Assembly (NCBI RefSeq): GCF_963678635.1 | Contig: NC_087071.1 | Span: 41,061,797 to 41,125,796 of the forward strand | Length of the DNA stretch: 64,000 bases | Reading direction: 5' to 3' | From: Symsagittifera roscoffensis | Taxonomy: Eukaryota > Xenacoelomorpha > Acoela > Convolutidae | In this document: positions 24,901 through 36,578 of the stretch, piece by piece | How the letters are laid out: the number at the start of each line of letters is the position of its first letter | How positions within the stretch are numbered: position 1 is the stretch's first letter | The notes under the pieces: generated by a model | What the model saw: the letters and a program-made list of their open reading frames with translations, nothing else | What the model was told of the DNA's origin: nothing | The model's database searches: none | Made by a program: the position numbers and the translations under genes

Positions 24901-27060
24901 TATCATATGCTAGTTTTGTTCAGTCGTTTCTTTGTGGTCTACGTTTTTTTATTGCCTGTGAAATGAGATCTAGATTATGTTGGAAATAATTTATTATGAA
25001 CCATGCTAAGATTCTTGGTAAGTCTATTTTCATTTTTGTGACCTTTCATTTTTGGTGAGCGTTCCACGAATTGAACCTAAAAATTGAAAATGAGATTAAA
25101 TTTGCGTCTTACTATTGCGTGTTGAGATGTTTGTGGTGAACAAAATTAAAGTGTATCGTTTGTTTCTAAAATTGAAACGTAACTATAAAAGATGGACAAA
25201 ATATCAATTGGGAAAATTGAGTTAGCTCGTTGTGAGTTTTTTTTGGTTGAATAATCTTAATTTTTACCATCAAAATTTTTGCGAAATAAAATTCTATATC
25301 ATCTGTTTGTATTCAGTGTAATGCTTGGTTTCGTAATTGTTGTGGTAGAATTTCAATAGTCAATATGCCTTATTGTGAAGTGATATTACTTATACCTGGT
25401 AGATGTAAATCGAGTACTTGTCTCCTGAGTCTTCTGACTTTTACTTTTGAGAAATCTTGTTTAAATGGTTGGTTCCTTTTGGAACAAGTTTATAGTTTGG
25501 TTAAGAGTAAATTAAAATTGTCCTCTTGATGGATCGTTTTTTCGGTCAATTTCAAAGAGGAGGATAGGGTTATCGTCCAAGCTATCGTCGAGTTGAATCA
25601 TTTTTTGTGTGGTATCACTGTTAACGTGTAAATTTCAGTATGCCGTGTTGGTTGTTTCCAGTTATATAGTCATACTGGTTTGCAGATATATGACTTTTTT
25701 TCTACGTTTGTTTGCATGGATGATGCTGTTGTGGCTTCCGATTGGAATCATTTCTTTGACCGTCTGCTGGTTCAATTTTGAATTAGGTCTGGAAAGTTTC
25801 AAAATTGTTGTATTGTTGTTGAATCAGATTCTGAAACAGCGATTTATGTTTTGGAAAATTTTGTACTTTTTTTTGTTTTTTGTTTCAAGGTTTGTTTATT
25901 GCCTTCGTTTTTGTATGACTTTTGATATAATATCTCTCATTTTTTGTTTGTGTGCTGTAATTAAAAGATCATATTTTTCTTCTTTGATTAAACAATTATT
26001 AGTCAATTCCACGACATAGGTATTAGAAAGATTGATGCGAAATACTGGTGTTAGGTTTTCTTTCCTAGAGTGTTAGTTCTTACATTTTTTCCGAGTTTAT
26101 TTTAATCCTAGGGGTAGATCCTCTTGAATAATTGGGGAGAGGGTGTATCTCTTCAATAGAATGAATTTTTTGTATTGTACTGTTCACGAGTGTAGAAATT
26201 TAAATTTAATTAAAACCTAATCTAACTTAGATGAGTTTTTGATTTGAGATCATGTGTTGGAGAATAGTACATCAATTCACAATGTTCCGGTCTATTTGGA
26301 ACACAAGTAGGTCGTTAGATACTGTTTTAGCTCTTAATATGTTTAAGGTTTGCTTTAACCTCCGGTCAATTAAAAGGGAGGGCTCAAGTGAAAGATGAGT
26401 AAGCGAGGTTAAAAGGTTGAATAAGTTAAGACAATGTTAAAGTCAAAATTTAAATGAGGTTAGTTGTGCTTTATGCTTTATGCTTTATTTTTTAGATGAT
26501 GAAGCAAAAAACAGAAAGAAAATCAATGAGAGGCAATTAACATCTTAGGTTTTTCAAAACAAACTAATCCAAACAATTTAACTAACTAATTTTTTTAACG
26601 TTTCGTTTGTTCAATGAATATAGAAATTGAAAAGTTTAATACAAAACTACTGCAGATTTGAAAGTTTTGGAGTTTACGGCTGGTTTATAGCCGACAGTGT
26701 TGTTATATACTTAATAATTGAATATCGTAGTGAGGTACATAGTTTTGAAATGAATGTTACTGCTCTTTTTATTGTAAATCATATTAATGAGTGAAAATGT
26801 ACTGCTTAAATAATTTTGTAGAGAACAAATCGTTGGAGTGAGCTTTTTCGTTTCAAGTTGCAGAGGCTTGTTCTGTTATTCTGATTGCGATCTGATGTCA
26901 GCCTTTTTGTTCGTTCAAACTGATTAGACTTATTGAGATGTGGAAATAAGCTAATTAAAATTTCCATTCGGTTTATTATTTTGTGTGGCATTTCTGTTCT
27001 TGTTTTTCTATTCGGTTGTTGCTTTTGCTGATATAGTTTTTTAGACATCTGTTCGAAACT
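21961..27060. other. Interior of gypsy element upstream of the RNase H region
   Basis: Expected to hold gag, protease and the start of reverse transcriptase, but no domain was recognised. The minus-strand frame at 26806-27048, just inside the LTR, may be a leader or gag start. Confidence 0.35.
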
Positions 27061-27077
27061 CTTTTGGTCGCACCAGA

Positions 27078-27464
27078 TGATTTTCGGTCCGGGTGGTTTT
27101 CACATAGAGTACTTTCGGATGAGGTATACCGTCTGTTCTCCACGCTATCCTATTTTTAACCGGATAGGATCGTGCAAATTTAGTCTTTTACCAACCCTAG
27201 TTATACTCTAATAACTCTTAGTCTCAATAGATCTAGTGAATAATGGTATTGTCCCGGGGCTTAGAATCACCAAGTGAATCTACAAAAAAAACCGTTTGCT
27301 ACATTGAAATTTTTCTTCTCTGGCTGAAACTTTATTTGTTTCAGCCTCACAAACTATTGTAAGTTTTAGTCATAGAATATGATTGATTAGTTCTAAGTAT
27401 TTCACAGAGATAGCTATCAAGAATATATTAAATTATAATAATTATCTGTTTTGAACTGGTTCCA
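27078..27464 (-). repeat. 5' LTR of the gypsy element
   Basis: Starts TGGAACCAGTTC at 27464 (minus) and ends in TCA, two bases before TGGTGCGACC. Outer flank ATCG at 27465-27468 equals that at 6925-6928. Confidence 0.8.
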
Positions 27465-27857
27465 ATCGAGCAAAAACCTGTGTGCGAGTGGTTGTCTGGC
27501 GATCAAAAAATACTGATTGAAATCTTTTCAGTCAATACTCGTGCAGTCCAAAATCAACGAGTACTTTCTGCTGTTACATTTTTCAATGACATTTTGGCGC
27601 GGAAAATCGAATTTTTCAATATCCATTCGATGAATTCCTTACAAGGTTCTTAATCTGCATGGCTCCAATTGCTTCCTTTGAGCCCGTTGGTATGTGTTCC
27701 TCTTATAGTATTTGCCTTAATTTTGTAGATTTTTTTTAAATCTGAATTTTCAAAAGCCAGTCGTCTAAAAATGAAGTTTTGTTGAGTTAAGCCAAATCAA
27801 AGTGAGTGCTTATTTTAAACCGGGTCTCGAATTGAAAAGCGATTCTATTTCAAATGG

Positions 27858-28156
27858 AAGAAAATGGAATGTTTATGCTAGGTGTGGATTTTTGTAATTC
27901 AGTCAATTTTCGCCGATCGAAAAAAAGCTTTCAACAAAATTTTTAAAGCCCCATTTAAGATATTGACTTCCTGAACTCAAAATGAAGAAGATAGTTTACC
28001 TCCGAGTCTTTTTGTACAATCTTCTTCATTTTGAATTCAGGAAGTCAATATCTTCAATGGGGCTTTAAAAATTTTGTTGAAAGCTTTTTTTTTCGATCGG
28101 CGAAAATTGACTGAATTACAAAAATCCACACCTAGCATAAACATTCCATTTTCTTC
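27858..28156. repeat. Long near-perfect palindrome, arms about 135 bp
   Basis: Left arm 27858-27992 and right arm 28019-28156 are reverse complements with few mismatches (start GAAGAAAATGGAATGT, end ACATTCCATTTTCTTC), separated by about 26 bp. No target duplication or terminal motif was found. The right arm runs into GTCGGAACAACAA, an end motif of the dispersed repeat seen at 870-1000. Confidence 0.9.
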
Positions 28157-28269
28157 GAAAGTCGGAACAACAAGCGCTTTTCGAAATCGAAAGGAAAATC
28201 AGCCCAAAAATTGAGCCTCATATGTTAAATTCTGGGAGAAAATAATCGTGATAGCATGAGAGAAGAGCC

Positions 28270-28832
28270 TTGAAGTTATAGGTTTCAAAAACTATTGGAC
28301 CATGTTATTATTCAATGTATTTTGGCTCTGTTTTTTATATCCTGTCAGTGTTGCGGCTGCCGCAATCAAAACCAATAAATTTGCCATTTCAGAGTCGGAA
28401 AGTCGTTGAATTTCATCTCCCTCTCGCTGCCCATTTCTTTTGCTCTAAGAAATCTTTCACATTTATCTGCAACTGCAACTTTTGGTAAACTCATTTTTAG
28501 TTTTGATCTTGTTATTTTGTTCTCAAAAGCGTTTTAATTAGTTCGGTAATTTTCAGGTGTTGCTCTCCACTGAGCTACTCCTAAGATAAAATTGTGAATC
28601 GGGTTTATGGTGAGTAAATCTGCTTCGAGCAACGTCTGATAGGTGAGGCCAGTGGAGAATTCTCTTCAGTGTCTCTTTGAGTAGAGTATTTTTTTATTTG
28701 TGTGTAACTTTTTTTTTCTCTTGTAGCAGGTATTTTTCTTTTGTTTTGTCGTTTGTGTCCCGTTTCTCAAAACGGAATTATTTTTGGTTTGTGCTATCTT
28801 TGAATTTATTAGGTTTTCAAAAATTGAAACTG
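28270..28832 (+). repeat. Dispersed repeat S, copy 2
   Basis: Partner of 7550-8085. It sits between the palindrome and the LTR at 28889. Confidence 0.55.
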
Positions 28833-28888
28833 TTTTAATAAATTGAAATTGTTTTTTAAAAAATTCAGTCCTCATTGGTGGCACCATA

Positions 28889-29230
28889 TGTGTATAGCTC
28901 CGGGGTGGCCTTCTCATAGAGTAATTTTGGATAGGTTACACCGCATGTTCAACAGGCTATCTTATTTTCGGCCTGACAGATTCGTGCAACTTCTTAGTCT
29001 AATAGCGATCCTAATCTTACTCTTATAATTCCCAGTCTCAATAGACCCAGTATATATACCGTATTCTGGCGACGTTAGAGGAGAGAAAGAGCATCTGTTT
29101 TCTCCGTTAAAACATTATCTCCTCGGCTGAAACTATAAATAGTTTGAGCTACAGACGTTATCACAATTTTTAGTATAGATCATATGCTCGTAAAAATTGA
29201 TTTAATCAATTTATCGGTACTGCCTTTTTT
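28889..29230 (-). mobile_element. LTR of a second gypsy copy
   Basis: Shares the family core (TCTATTGAGAC, AGTAAGATTAGGATCG, GTTGCACGAATC) and is nearer to the 61475 LTR than to 27078. It is followed on its 3' side by a primer-site-like TGGTGCCACC. Its 5' end is unclear and probably truncated near 29230. Confidence 0.65.
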
Positions 29231-29249
29231 CATAGTATGCGTAGCTTCT

Positions 29250-30640
29250 TGTTTTTAGGGAAAACTAATTGTGTAAGGTTTTATATTCTCGTTCATTTTG
29301 ATTGACTAATTGTATTTTATTCTTGTTGTTACAATCCTTCTTGTTTTGAAAGTCTTAATTTTTCTGTTTGATAAAAGTATCTTGATCTGATGGACCTATT
29401 CAGACATTTACTGCTATAATGATTTTCCACAATAGATTTTGATAGTTTCTTAGGTTTCTCTGGATTGTTAACCAATGTGGTTATTGCTTCTCGTTTTGCG
29501 CTTTTTTGATGATAAGACTGTGCAAAATTAAAACATTGGCTTGCGGCGTTTTCTAGTTGAAAAACCTTGAAAGGTGCTGTGTTGTCGTGTTTTTTAGTCT
29601 CTGCGATTTTTTGTTTTGTTTTTAGTTTCACAATATGTCTGTTCAAATCGACTTCTATGATTTTACTGAATAATTGATTTTGAATGCTTCCGATATTGGC
29701 ATTAAAAATAATTGTCGCGTAGAATAATTTCCCATATGATAAAAAACGCTGGACCTGCGTTACGTAAATTGGCCTTTAACTGTTCCTTTTCACATGTTGT
29801 TCCTCATATTTTTGTGTGAAGTCCACATTTGTTGATCTTCAACGTTTTCAAAAGGTCCATTTTTTGCGCATTTTGCGCATTATTTTATTAAGCACGGGGC
29901 ACGAGTGTTGAAAATTTATTTCGAACGGTCTTTCATTTTTGTGATACGGTTTCTTGTAACTTAAGTTTTGATGCTTCAGTGACTTTCTCTTCAAAACTTA
30001 ATCAATCTCCCACTTGTTCTCTTCCCCTTTGGTGTTGACAACTTTCGTTTTCGCGCATCCAGGTAGTTGTATAAATCCCATGAGTTCTTGTCTGACTTCA
30101 GCGGAAATTCTTGATGTTTGAATGGGTTGGTTTTCATTATTTTTTGTGCTCTATTCCGTTTTTCTTTTTGTTGCGTAATCAAACGCGTCTTGTGGTGAAA
30201 TTGTTTCTGCCAGCAATTCCTCGGAGAAAAATTTGTTGATCAAGTGGGCCGTGAACATGTCTCTGACCCAATTTTTTAGCTATCTTTTCTTTTTTTAGTT
30301 ATATTCACCCAGATTTTTCTTGCCGAATGATTGCACTGCAATTCTCGGCCGTGCTTGTTTAACTTGTCTTTGTTCTTGTGCTCAAATGCTTAAAGAGACC
30401 AAACAATAGTTTTTTTGGTTTTTGTGTCATCTTCTCATGAGGAAAATGATTCGCAGAGCACACTCTTCTTCCTTGCTATAATCACCTTGTTTTTCCGGCT
30501 AAATTTTTCTCTCTTTTTTTGATATCTCGTTTTCTTCTTCTTTATGCCACTGATTTTCCGTTAGTTTTTTGTTTTCTGGTTTTGTCGCTTTTACGAATGA
30601 CTATTTATCTCTTTATTTAAAGGAGGTTTTTACTGACCTT
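29250..30640 (-). mobile_element. Gag-like debris of a gypsy element
   Basis: A stretch with RDMFTAHLINKFFSEELLAE resembles the end of a gypsy capsid domain, where family members read RDRF--GL-----RE-LL. A degenerate zinc-knuckle-like region follows. Open frames of 60-105 codons (29329-29646, 29991-30182) lie within it. It precedes the 28889 LTR on the same strand and may belong to it. Broken. Confidence 0.5.
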
Positions 30641-31500
30641 CATTCCATCCTTCTCCATTTCTGCGATAGCAGACCAATCTGTTCATCCAAGTAGTGGCTC
30701 TGCTGATGCTCGATGCCAGATTAATGGGATGCTCAGCGGGTTCTTAAATACTACTGGCTGCGCCAGTCGTATGTGATGTATGTAAGTAATCATAATATTC
30801 GATCCCGATAATCTGAAGTAAGCGTATTCTACGGCTGTGATGAAATAATTTACTTAAAGGAATCAACTGCTAATTCCTTTAACTCAATAAATATCATGTG
30901 CCATTAATGTTAATTCAGTCTTGTCAAACTGTTTCAGATCAGAGCGTAACTACAACTAAATATTGTGTGAAGTAACATAGTTTGGCCAAACACCAGTCAA
31001 CATCAATTATGACAATGACCTTGAGCATAAATACGAGATCTTATTCTAACACATAACGATAGCACGACCGCATAAATCGTATTTGACTGTAAACGAATGG
31101 TGTGCATATTTTTTATATGCTAATTTTGTGCATATATATCTAAACAACTCTTAGTTCAAGTTTTGGTAAATCCCGCCAGATGACAAGTTTCCTGGTTCTA
31201 TGAGGTGACTGACTTGAATAAATGAAAAATGGTGAACCCAACTGCTTTTTGAAACGCATAACAGTGCTTCATTTGACCTGTTTAAGATGAACTATGATAC
31301 AATTGATGTTGATATGGGCAATATCAAAAAAAAAATTCAGAGTACAAAAAATCATGAGGAATGAATTTAAAAAATTACACATTCGGTTGCAGCTGTTTAT
31401 TGTGTTGCGACAACGAAATGGAAAACAAGTTCTTGAATTCGAGATTGGTTTTAATTTTCTTTCTTGATTTTGTTTAGGTTTTTGTTTAGAAACCTAAAAT
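30641..31500. other. Unassigned stretch, no gene seen
   Basis: Less AT-rich than its surroundings, with no convincing exon or terminal repeat. Confidence 0.4.
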
Positions 31501-31502
31501 AA

Positions 31503-32260
31503 ATGTCTGTAAACGTGGGGGAATTCACAATATCTCTAGGCCTGTCTTGCTCGCTATTTCACACCGTCGCAATATCTTCTCTTTGGTACTGAGGTCAGCG
31601 GGGCAACCGATTCCCAGTACTGTTTACAATCATAAAAGGGTTGATTTGGTGGTTGGCTGCTCCGTACTCTTCTTTGCTGCTCGCCCCGTGATTCGTGCTC
31701 TCTTCCGACTGTATCTCACCCGTCAATCAAAATTCGATCGCAACAACAATTCCAATAATAAGAATGAAATAAGAAATGAATATAACCAAATACAGTGTAG
31801 CCTATGATTGGCTGAAATATAAATTAATCATTCGATTAAAGAAAAGGTTTCGCGAGTACTATTATTTAAACCAACTGCCTCCTGCAGTTCAATTAACACC
31901 TTACTACTAACTAACGTTCTCCTCAAGAACTTCTTTGAATATCAATCGTTCAACAATGATTCTGCTATCCTCTAGATAGCCTAACTAACATTCACTAACT
32001 AATCTACATTCACATTAACAAGTCTTCCAACTCGTTCTCACTTTATTTTGAGAATCAAGCCACTACCTTAGCTTGTAGCCCAAATTGTTCTCTAACTAAC
32101 TGAGAACCAACTCTTCGATTCGCTGGCAAACATTCTATCTGACAAGAATAAACTTTTATTAATTGTAGCTAACACTGTTCTGACTCTTAAAGGCTCTCCG
32201 GTGCCCTCCAGTTCTTTATCTTTCTTTGCACTTAGTTTTATTTAAAATACGCTATTCCCT
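31503..32260 (+). other. Possible solo LTR or promoter-like block
   Basis: Starts TGTCTGTAAACGTGGGGG. About 300 bp in is a CCAAT-type GATTGGCTG followed closely by a TATA-like AAATATAAAT (31806-31825), and later an AATAAA signal (about 32150). That order of signals suits an LTR, but no second copy, target duplication or coding region was found. Confidence 0.25.
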
Positions 32261-32999
32261 ATCAGTCCTGACATCCGCCTAAATCACCCGTCCGCACATG
32301 TTTTAAGACTATATCCCTCCTCCTGTCAACTCTGCCACGTGCCAATTTCGGTTTCTTTTATCAATCTTTTCACGCTTATTAGATACGGTAGCTGTCATAA
32401 TTTGACCAAGCAAACAAACGTCATACGATTCTAATCAACTAATTCCTGAACTCAGTGAACTTGAGCTCTCGAGTTCAACTCAAACTCCAAACCATGCTAT
32501 TTTTACTCAGTAATCCTCCCAAGGTCTTTACTTTAATTATCCCGTTAACGTTCCGACCTCCCAAGGGTAGGGGGAGACCCTTTTCCTGGGTAGCTAATTC
32601 AAGTCAGGCATCTAAAAATTCTATCTGTTGTCTATTCCAATCACGACCTTCTAGCTATTAGGGGAACGTAGTTGGTCTACTAGGGGTCAAATTAAACCAC
32701 AAAGTCACCTCCGGGAAGCCAAGTAAATTCCCCGTCCATTCATACTATTTAGGAAACTTAACTCTCATGCCGCAGTCCTATTTCTATCAGATTGCTCTGG
32801 GACTACTTTTCTTTAGTCTAGTTGAATTGCTTTTAATAGATCATTCGCCAAGCTAAACTGAACCCAATGTTTACAAATCCACTTTGAATAAACACTCCTA
32901 CTCCAAGGTTGCAATGTAAAAGCTAAATCTCTATCAGCTTCTTCTCTAGTTCCCAATATATAAGTTTCCCTCCCAGTTTTTAGCAAGATGACCCATTCT
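32261..32999. other. Unassigned stretch
   Basis: Mixed-composition sequence with several C-rich and G-rich patches (for example GGTAGGGGGAGACCC). No gene recognised. Confidence 0.35.
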
Positions 33000-33840
33000 C
33001 ATTTCCAGGGGTTGGGCTGGGGAATGCGCCACTTTCCGGTGTTAATCTTGGGGTTTTTCATGCAATTTGGGGGGTAAAAAAGCCCAAAGGTCAATTTGAG
33101 GTCACCCCGGGGTCACCCGGCGTCAATCTTCCACATTCAGGTTTAGAATCCCATAGGGGTCCTACCTACCAGTTTCATCCATATCCCGTTAGTACTTCCA
33201 AAGTTATCCCATTTCTAAGGTCCATTATCACTTTTCCCGGGGAAAGGCTAATAACACCGGAAGGAGTTACCGGAGGGGTTTCAATCACTGGGGGTCTTTT
33301 TCGGGGATGAGTTGTATTATCTGATGCCGCCGTAAAATCGATATGCCCTCGCACATTACTATTTTGCGTAAATTGCCTACTTCCTGTCTAAGGGGGTGTT
33401 TTTCCATATGCTAATAGCTTCCGGTTCAGCCGCTGGATTTGGTTCAAATTATATTACAAGATGTTTCTTGCCACTACCTATCATCCCTCCAAGTTTCAGC
33501 TCCCTGCGCTCATCGGTGGCCGAGAAATGACTTCCGGAAGTTAGGGGTGGGTTTGTTTACTTAGGGCATAAAACCGGAAGTGGCGGTCTTAGGGGTGTGG
33601 GATTCCAAACTTAAGCTCCCCTTAACTAGGCCTATAACATACTACATTTTAGTTCCATTCCGGCCGCTAGTTACCGTGTTCTGATAGGGCCATTTGCACT
33701 TCCGGGAACTGTTATCACTCGGGGCCAGGGGCTCCAAAGGGTCTGGATTTTTGCATGCCCGGATCAAATCATCTCTAGTATCCGTCCTATGAGTTTCATA
33801 AACCTAGCCGCTGCAGTTCCCATTGGGGGGGGGGGGGGGG
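33000..33840 (+). repeat. Degenerate tandem repeat, about 140-160 bp period
   Basis: A GTTTCA/TTTAGTTCC-centred block recurs at about 33175, 33496, 33652 and 33791. Each lies near a CTACCTA/CATCC-like lead and a CTTCCGG or CATTCCGG tail. The segment is much more GC-rich than its neighbours, rich in CCGGAAG, and ends in a run of 16 G (33825-33840). Confidence 0.5.
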
Positions 33841-34128
33841 TTTGCAAATCTTACTTCACCTGAGTTTTCTGCCGTAAGAGGGACTATATCTTCGAACATT
33901 CAAGTATTTCGAACTTTACCCTTTGTTTGCTGTACTAATTAACTTAATGACGAATCAATCTTACGCTCAGTTTACTATAGCATGTATTACAGTAGAATCA
34001 CCAATTCTACAACGTCAGGTGGGTCCGATTGATCTAATCTATCCTAGATTAGTTTCGAACAGTGTCAAAATGGCTCAGTTTTTTCGAACTCTTTGTTTCA
34101 GAGAACTCGCATATCTACTCAGACTCAC

Positions 34129-34317
34129 CAGCAGTTTCGAAAAAAATTGGCTCGTTTGTAGTTGAATATTCGTTTTCATCAGCATCCCATATTGCATAGT
34201 AGTACACAAGGTAATAGCAAGACGCTTTCAAGTTATAAAATGTCACGGTTATAACTTCTGTTTCATGGTATCCGTGATAATGTTTGTGGTGTAATGATGT
34301 GTCATCCGCACACGATC
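34129..34317 (-). CDS. Fibronectin-III exon, C-terminal half (gene A)
   Basis: An open exon of 189 bp with a pyrimidine-rich acceptor (CCTCTAACTAG) and a GTGAGT donor. Phase 1 at both ends. The product reads SCADDTS, then VITVTFYNLKASCYYLVYYY, then TTNEPIFFETA: strand E, the L--L---t-Y-v-y block of strand F, strand G, and the closing TA typical of fibronectin III. It is about 45% like the exon at 57344-57544 and has identical phases and splice-site layout. It is expected extracellularly as an adhesion or receptor repeat. The FN3 assignment is by eye. Its N-terminal half is probably the exon at 35400-35628. Confidence 0.7.
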
Positions 34318-34864
34318 CTAGTTAGAGGAAGGAGGGGGGTTCAATTTACAATGTCATCTCATTACATCATCATGAAAAACGATGACGCTCACAAACATAG
34401 ACCACAACAGAGCAGGGTAAGTCTTCAATTCAAACCCCTATAAATCAAATGCTTTAGAGTGTATGATGTGTACAAAGTTGAGCACAATTTTCAATTAAAA
34501 CAATCATTTTGCCAAAACTAAACATTTTTTTAGAGTGATCTCTTCACGAGTAGGTATATTGTCTATGAAACTAGGTCCATTTTTGGTCATTAGTTTTTCT
34601 CATTAAAATCAATAATATTCAAGCGATAACAGTTGCCCAGACATAAATCAGAAACGCATATCACACATATTTTGTACACCTATATCAAAAACATAACTTT
34701 TCTTAAGTTCCAACTAAAATTATATAAAAAAAAATAAGTTTCAATTATGGCTAAAAACTGTTAGCATTTCATTTCTCGGATTGTTTTTACACCAGAAAAA
34801 ATTGCCAAAATTTACAAAGTTTTGTGTAAATCTTCGTGTAACTGGCGTATACACTTCTCAGCAG

Positions 34865-35138
34865 CCCGGGTTGACCAAAATTGCTTATCCTACAATTTCC
34901 TACAATTTCATAGACTCAGAAAATTGTACAAAAACGCTAGGATAAGCCTTTTTTCATATATGGAAATTGTAGGGTAAACATTTTTTCATATATGGAAATT
35001 GTAGAATAAACAATTTCATATATAGAAAATATAAGATAAGCATTTTATCATATATATGGAAACTGTAAGATAAGCCTTTTTTCATATATGGAAAATGTAC
35101 GACAAGCATTTTTCCATATATAGAAATTGTAAGAAAAC
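34865..35138. mobile_element. Minisatellite element E2 with CCCGGGTTGACC end
   Basis: The left end CCCGGGTTGACC (34865-34876) is followed by an inverted half unit, then about six direct units of roughly 37 bp built on TTCATATATGGAAATTGTA and GATAAGC. No right inverted end was found, so it is truncated or one-ended. The same end and unit occur at 56500-56774. Confidence 0.65.
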
Positions 35139-35399
35139 ATTTTTTGAAAACTCAAATGAGGCTCAATTAGCGTTTAAACTTAGCCGATAAGGCGTGCAAT
35201 CTCTGAACAGAGGAGAGAAGCAACAAAAAAATTAGAGGGTTTTAGAGGTTGGAACCTCAAACTCTTCATTATCTGTAGGCGAATCTTCTCAACTCTTGAG
35301 AGAGCAACAATTTCCTAAGCTTACTCCTAGATATACCAAAACCATAAGGGAGAAGTTGTCTCAAACGCCAAAAAACCTGTTTTCCTGATGGAAACAATC

Positions 35400-35628
35400 T
35401 CCAAGCATACATACTCCAGTTGTGTCCACTCGTGTGGTATCCATTCACGGTTAAGCTGCTTCCATTTCGGACGCTGAAGTCGTAAGGTGGTGGGGGTGAG
35501 TTTTGCCTGGCTACACTTGATGGTTGCTGATTGATACCTGAAGGATCTGCGGTTGCATTGTTAGCAAGATTTGAATCAATTAATTGTACATTGCTGTTTC
35601 CTACACTCGAGATAAAACTTGCGCATGA
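35400..35628 (-). CDS. Exon with fibronectin-III N-terminal half (gene A)
   Basis: Open from the acceptor (TTGTTTCAG, minus strand) to about 35400. About 40 residues rich in Ser and Asn (SCASFISSVGNSNVQLIDSN) come first. Then PPPPYDFSVRNGSSLTVNGY and a W/Y-rich end follow, resembling fibronectin III strands A to C. A short intron (GTATCAATC to GTGTAGCCAG, about 31 bp) might split it. The 3' end is ambiguous: a GT donor (GGA|GTATGT) ends it at 35415. Phase and alignment with the exons at 57007 and 60971 favour a GA donor (GGA|GATTGT), ending it at 35400. Both give phase 1, as the 34129-34317 exon needs. Confidence 0.55.
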
Positions 35629-35640
35629 CTGAAACAACAT

Positions 35641-36340
35641 GAAAAATGAAACTTACGTCACTGAAACTCATATTATGAAGCAAAACAATCCAACCAACTT
35701 CACAATATCTTTAATACAGTTCAATCAAACATATGAATCAGGGAAGAACTCTGAAATTAATGGGGCAGAATTTTTTTTCTACACGTTCCATAAATTTTAC
35801 TGTAACTTAAACACAAGCTTGAGCTAGTCTTAAGCAAATAACTCAAAAAGAAAACTTACAATGTACAAGAATACTTTGCAGAAAAAAACTGCAGAATCGA
35901 TTTTAACGATGCTGAAAGTAGAGAAAACGCAGTTGAAAAACCGCAACTAAAGCAGCGAACAAAAACTAATTATACTTTATTCAGAAGTGCCCGTTAAATC
36001 AGCATGACCCAGGAATGAATTTCTGTCTCAAAACCAAGTCGAAGCATAAAAGAGTCATAGTTAGATTCGTTGAAAACTTTTTTCAAAAAAAAATTGTTGT
36101 TCAACTTGGTTTTGAATAATTTAGCAACTCTTTGAACGAAGCCATTTTGAAACAGCTTTTTCATCTAAATGAGCCTGAGTAACGCTAGCGACCTTTAAAA
36201 ATAATCCGGAACAGTGAACGCTGCTCAAGTTTTTGCAACTTATTGGAGCTATTTGCAAAAGAAAGTAAATAAAAGTCAAACCGAGAAAAGTCAAAGTTAA
36301 GCATGATTTTGCTGAAAAAAAGGACAAAAAATCACCACGA
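35641..36340. other. Unassigned stretch upstream of gene A exons
   Basis: A GTAAGT-like donor on the minus strand near 35856 hints at a small upstream exon, but no product could be recognised. Confidence 0.3.
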
Positions 36341-36347
36341 CCTATGT

Positions 36348-36578
36348 CAGTGGATCACTCCGTTCAGTAGTGTGCCAAAGTAGGAGCCTTTGGCGCCGAT
36401 ATAACCCATTTTTAGCGAGGAGCGCGAGCCAAAATGCCATTTGGGGGGGGGGTGGAGTGAACAAAATGCTCGGAAAAGTGAATGCAAAGCTCGGTAAACA
36501 GTTTTTTTCCGAGAGCTCGGGAAATAAAAAACTTTCAAAACCGCCCCACCATTAGAAAAAACTCTGCGCACGCCGCTG
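36348..36578. mobile_element. hAT-type MITE, 231 bp
   Basis: The left end CAGTGGATCACTCCG and the complement of the right end, CAGCGGCGTGCGCAG, are of hAT type. The 8 bp flanks ACCTATGT and ACCAAGTT match at 5 of 8, so the target duplication is decayed. It contains a TTTGGCGCC segment shared, in reverse, with the 5975-6403 MITE, and a G run. Confidence 0.6.

Larger units (their letters stand above)
6929..27464 (-). mobile_element. Degraded Ty3/gypsy LTR retrotransposon (Tor-like)
   Basis: LTRs at 27078-27464 (5') and 6929-7265 (3'), both starting TGGAACC and ending in TCA, are flanked by ATCG at 6925-6928 and 27465-27468, a 4 bp target duplication. Just inside the 5' LTR is a primer-binding-site-like TGGTGCGACC. 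In order on the minus strand come a leader and possible gag, reverse transcriptase thumb and RNase H (about 21960-21500), integrase core (20087-19616), then about 6 kb after pol. There a hydrophobic span near 12160-12240 with a Pro/Ser/Thr-rich tail could be the end of an Env-like protein. It is a heavily broken fossil with dozens of lesions, and the LTRs are clearly diverged, so it is old. A Ty1/copia element lies inside it. Confidence 0.8.

Noticed and set aside
36121-36327. Signal-peptide-like hydrophobic frame as another fibronectin-III C-half exon
   Set aside because: There is a faint resemblance in one strand only. There is no ATG at the frame start and no good donor.
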